The notes below the pieces were generated by a model. It was not told the origin of the DNA and did not search any database. It saw only the letters and a program-made list of their open reading frames with translations. Shown here piece by piece: positions 60,985-64,000 of a DNA stretch of 64,000 nucleotides (position 1 is its first letter; each line of letters starts with the position of its first letter). A program made the translations under genes and the position numbers. This DNA is from Siphonodentalium dalli (taxonomy: Eukaryota; Mollusca; Scaphopoda; Gadilida; Siphonodentaliidae), in assembly GCA_032622095.1 (NCBI GenBank), contig CP136067.1, forward strand, positions 199,786,052 to 199,850,051, read 5' to 3'.

Positions 60985-63760
60985 ACTTATATCTTTGCCA
61001 GCCCCCGAAAGAGTCCAGAATGCCGTACTACGCCTAAGGCTTTCTTAGCATCCATAAAAGCAATGTAGATCCGTTTCTTCGTTTCTCTGGCTTCATTTAT
61101 CAGTTCTGTTACCAGCAGTGCGGCAGTAGATTGTGATTCTTTTTCTTTGAAGACGACGTTGGTGTGTGCTTGTATTTTGTATTTGTTTCTGTTGAGATTA
61201 ATTTTTTCCACGATTTTCCCGATGGTGCTCGTTATTGTTATCTTCCTGCAAGAGTTGGGGTCGTTCTGTGGCTTGCCTCCCTTGTAAATAGGGCATACGA
61301 GACCTGTTTTCAGCGACTCTGGAACTGAGGCATCTCGAAAAATAGTGTTAATCAGGGTGCTGAGGCACGAAGCAAGCTGTTGATCGCCAAATTTTAAATG
61401 CTCCATTGCTACTCCATATTCGTCAGCTGCATTTCCAGTTTTGAATGACGCAATAAATACAATCTCTTATTTCTTCTGACGTGGTAGGATTAACACTGGT
61501 CCAGTCATTTTGAAAGTTAGATGCTAAGAGCCCGACGTCATCTTCCGCCAGTTGCCCAAACCATTCTTCAAAGGTCTCCATCGATATGCATGGAGTGGCA
61601 AGTTTTTCAATGTAGTCAGCAAGGCCGTTGCTTATATCCTCATGATCCTGATCTGTTTTCAGCGTCCTGTCATCGATTTCCTAGTCTCGTACCTGACTCA
61701 ATCTCAAATACGTGTTCTGGCCTGGGTACTAGCTGGGACTAATAGTCTATATTAGTCCCAGGTACTAGGCTACGATTTCCATGATGCGTGTTCCGGATAC
61801 TCTGGGGTCTCTTTGCTTCTTGGCCAGTTTGTGATAGGCTTTGATGTCTGTCTCATTCGGCTCCGTTATTTCTCGGAGGTTTGCCAGCTCGCGCAGTTCA
61901 GCACGCTGTAAAAGGTTATAACTGTATGAGGTGCTTGTTCTGGGTTTTAAGGGCCAGTTTGAGTCTGTTGTTTCGGATGTCCATTAAATGCTGAACGCCA
62001 TGGTTGCTGAACAATTGTTTATTATTTCAACCTGCGAATACAAAGAAAACACAATTAATTTCAACAATGATTGATCCATTTGATTGTGACATGAGCACGA
62101 AAGTGATTAATAACGTATAAACGCCAGATAATAAGCGTGTGACATGGAATTTCACCAAAAAAAAAACAACAATTGCGTGTGAGATATAAAAGTGCACATG
62201 TATAATAGCCACACGCATGCGACCTCCTATATGGGAGACCAAATTCACATTTATTAATAATTGCGCTGAAGCGCAGTCCATCTTGATGCTGCACTCCCTG
62301 GGCCCCGTCATTCACCGAACATAAAATGTATTCAATCACGACTAAAGCATATTATATACTTCCATAAAGTATGGAAGTCTGTCTCTCATGTGTCCACCAG
62401 CGTTCGCTTTTTGATAACTGTAAATCTATAGAAAAACGAACTTTGATTGATAATTGAGAATGCAAACTTAACCAATTTCAGATTTTATGGAAGCATTGAC
62501 ACACCTTCACCATGACTGAATGAGTCCATCTTGTGACATGAGCATGAAAGTGATTAATATCAATTGCATGCACTGAAGCGCAATTATTGTTACAAGCTTA
62601 CACCCCTGAATAGATAGGTTATTCCATTAATTAATAACTGGGGGTTCCCATATATGGGAAAATAATTGCGCTGAAGCGCAATTAATTTTCTATTGGATTT
62701 ATTCATTAATTAACTGGGGGGGGGGGGTAGCCATATATGCAATTCAATTGTGCTGGAGCTCAATTCAGCGCAATTCAATTGCGCTGTAGCACAATTATTA
62801 ATAGATATCCTGGGAAGTAATCGATCTGCGATTAAGCTCTCCCATTGTGGTGGTGGAAAGGTGATAGTTTTTGGGGCATTGATAGTGGGAGTTTTTGTTT
62901 CGCATCCTCACGGAATTTGTCAAAATTTACTTCTCTGGTTGCTTTGGGGTATCTATTAAATGATGCATTCACGTCTCCATGCAGCAACTATCACTGGGGG
63001 GGGGGGGGGGCGCTTCTATAGTTTTTCACCACTTCACGAACGTCGCCAATAGCATCATTGTAGTTAGTCTGGTTCTGTTCCACTGCCTATTGCTGGTAGA
63101 TAAACTCCAATTAGGGCTATTGAGTTGAGCCTAATCGCAGCAACTTGGGTCCCACCATCCGGTAGACTATCGATGTTATAGCGAAATTTCTCGTTTGTAG
63201 CAGATGGCTACACCTCCTGTCTGGAAGCATCATTTCCATATTCCAGTTCTCGTAGTTATACAACCATGCAGTGCTCCTGTTGTATTAAGATATCTGCCTC
63301 CTTGGCAAGTTGATTGGTGTATTATAGTTGGCTGGATGATAGGCCTTCGATATTGTAGGATATGATTGTAAGAGGCTGTTGTTGTAAAGTTTGGCCGTGT
63401 TGTTCATCATGATCGTTGGGAGCATCGGGGGTGTCGAGTCAACAGAGGTAGATTGCTGGGGATGTTGAATTGGTGATCGCATCATTTGCGTGTTTTGTAT
63501 GATGAGAGGTGGCTATAGAGCTTGAACCATTGGTGATGGATGACATATGTTGTTGACATATATAGGGTTGGGCTTTTTGCTGTTGGTTGTTTCTCTTCGC
63601 CCCTTGTGTGGTTCGCTGTCGCGGTGGAGAGCGTTGATTCCCTATATGTCGTGAGGGCGGTTGAGATTGGAGCGTTCCCATCAAAAGACTGATTAGCAGG
63701 TGAAGGGACGTGGCTAGATGGTCTCCGTTGGGGGGGGGGGTGTTCATCTGCAATGTGGAA
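60985..63760 (-). pseudogene. Decayed LINE: ORF1-like, endonuclease and reverse-transcriptase remnants
   Basis: Reading on the reverse strand: a Gln/Pro/Ser/Thr-rich segment (63753-63285); an APE-type endonuclease with several stops and frameshifts (about 63410-62800, including an intact-looking SQIDYF motif); an insertion at about 62800-62000; a pre-RT segment (about 61990-61780, EITEPNETDIKAYHKLAKKQ); and the RT N-terminus (61480-60987, ASLKTGNAADEYG-like region, VCPIYKGG, IGKIVEKI). RT motif A reads FMDAKKALGVV, with the catalytic Asp lost. The 3' half is absent. An old, inactive copy. Confidence 0.8.
62000..62815. repeat. Insert with repeated GCGCTTCAGCGC-type palindromes, splitting the reverse LINE
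   Basis: ATTGCGCTGAAGCGCA occurs at about 62262 and again at about 62667; a variant GCACTGAAGCGCAATT is near 62570 and CAATTGCGCTGTAGCACAAT near 62775. AAGTGATTAATA and TATATGGGA are also repeated. Endonuclease homology stops at its right edge and pre-RT homology resumes at its left edge. Confidence 0.5.
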
Positions 63761-64000
63761 TTCCAACTGTACCCATGCCACCCCCCTTTGAATCAGACCA
63801 AACACAAGTTTTGCTGAATTTCATTTGCACCCCCTTGGACACCAATTGCCCCTGTACAGGCCTAGTAGCCTGTTCTAAATGGCTCCTGGAAATTGCATAA
63901 ATTATAACATCTAGTGGTCTAACTCCAGACAAATTCACACGGCCATGGTTTTCCCCCCGGTGTGAGAACATTTTGAAATCTGAACAACAAAATTACAAAA

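Overview
The window is animal nuclear DNA: three intron-containing genes in a very repeat-rich, AT-rich background. Intron structure, canonical GT-AG splice sites, LINE remnants, dense MITEs and many ACATGTA-type words suggest a lophotrochozoan, probably a mollusc (bivalve-like). That taxonomic call is inference.

Genes. (1) The 3' part of a PDE12-like 2',5'-phosphodiesterase lies on + at 3199-11926: four exons carrying the C-terminal half of an EEP catalytic domain. Its 5' exons were not found. (2) A complete ATP6V1F (V-ATPase subunit F) lies on - at 32424-19821: four exons, 127 residues. Intron 1 is 7.7 kb and holds a hAT element that itself contains a LINE. The last nine codons and the stop appear to come from a MITE. 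(3) A TMUB1/2-like gene (transmembrane and ubiquitin-like protein) lies on + at 42431-45927: two coding exons, 400 residues. The three genes are not an operon and show no obvious shared pathway.

Layout. 1-12 kb: PDE12-like exons separated by MITEs, a LINE 3' fragment (6.1-6.4 kb) and a 1.15 kb two-length minisatellite (6.4-7.6 kb). 12-19.4 kb: intergenic repeats. 19.4-32.5 kb: ATP6V1F with MITEs, minisatellites and nested transposons in its introns. 33-38 kb: a second hAT element, then a Russian-doll stack (TA-flanked element containing a Harbinger-like element containing another repeat). 39-46 kb: TMUB-like gene. 46-60 kb: MITEs and tandem arrays only. 61-64 kb: a decayed reverse-strand LINE with endonuclease and reverse-transcriptase remnants.

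The most distinctive feature is the MITE population. About 26 copies of one palindromic module (core GCCAATGCATTCTCTTATAT) sit inside elements with several different termini. Most of these elements are flanked by TTAA, as in piggyBac. Insertion into other repeats gives filled/empty site pairs inside the window, so several target-site duplications can be read directly. No CRISPR array, rRNA gene or tRNA gene was recognised.
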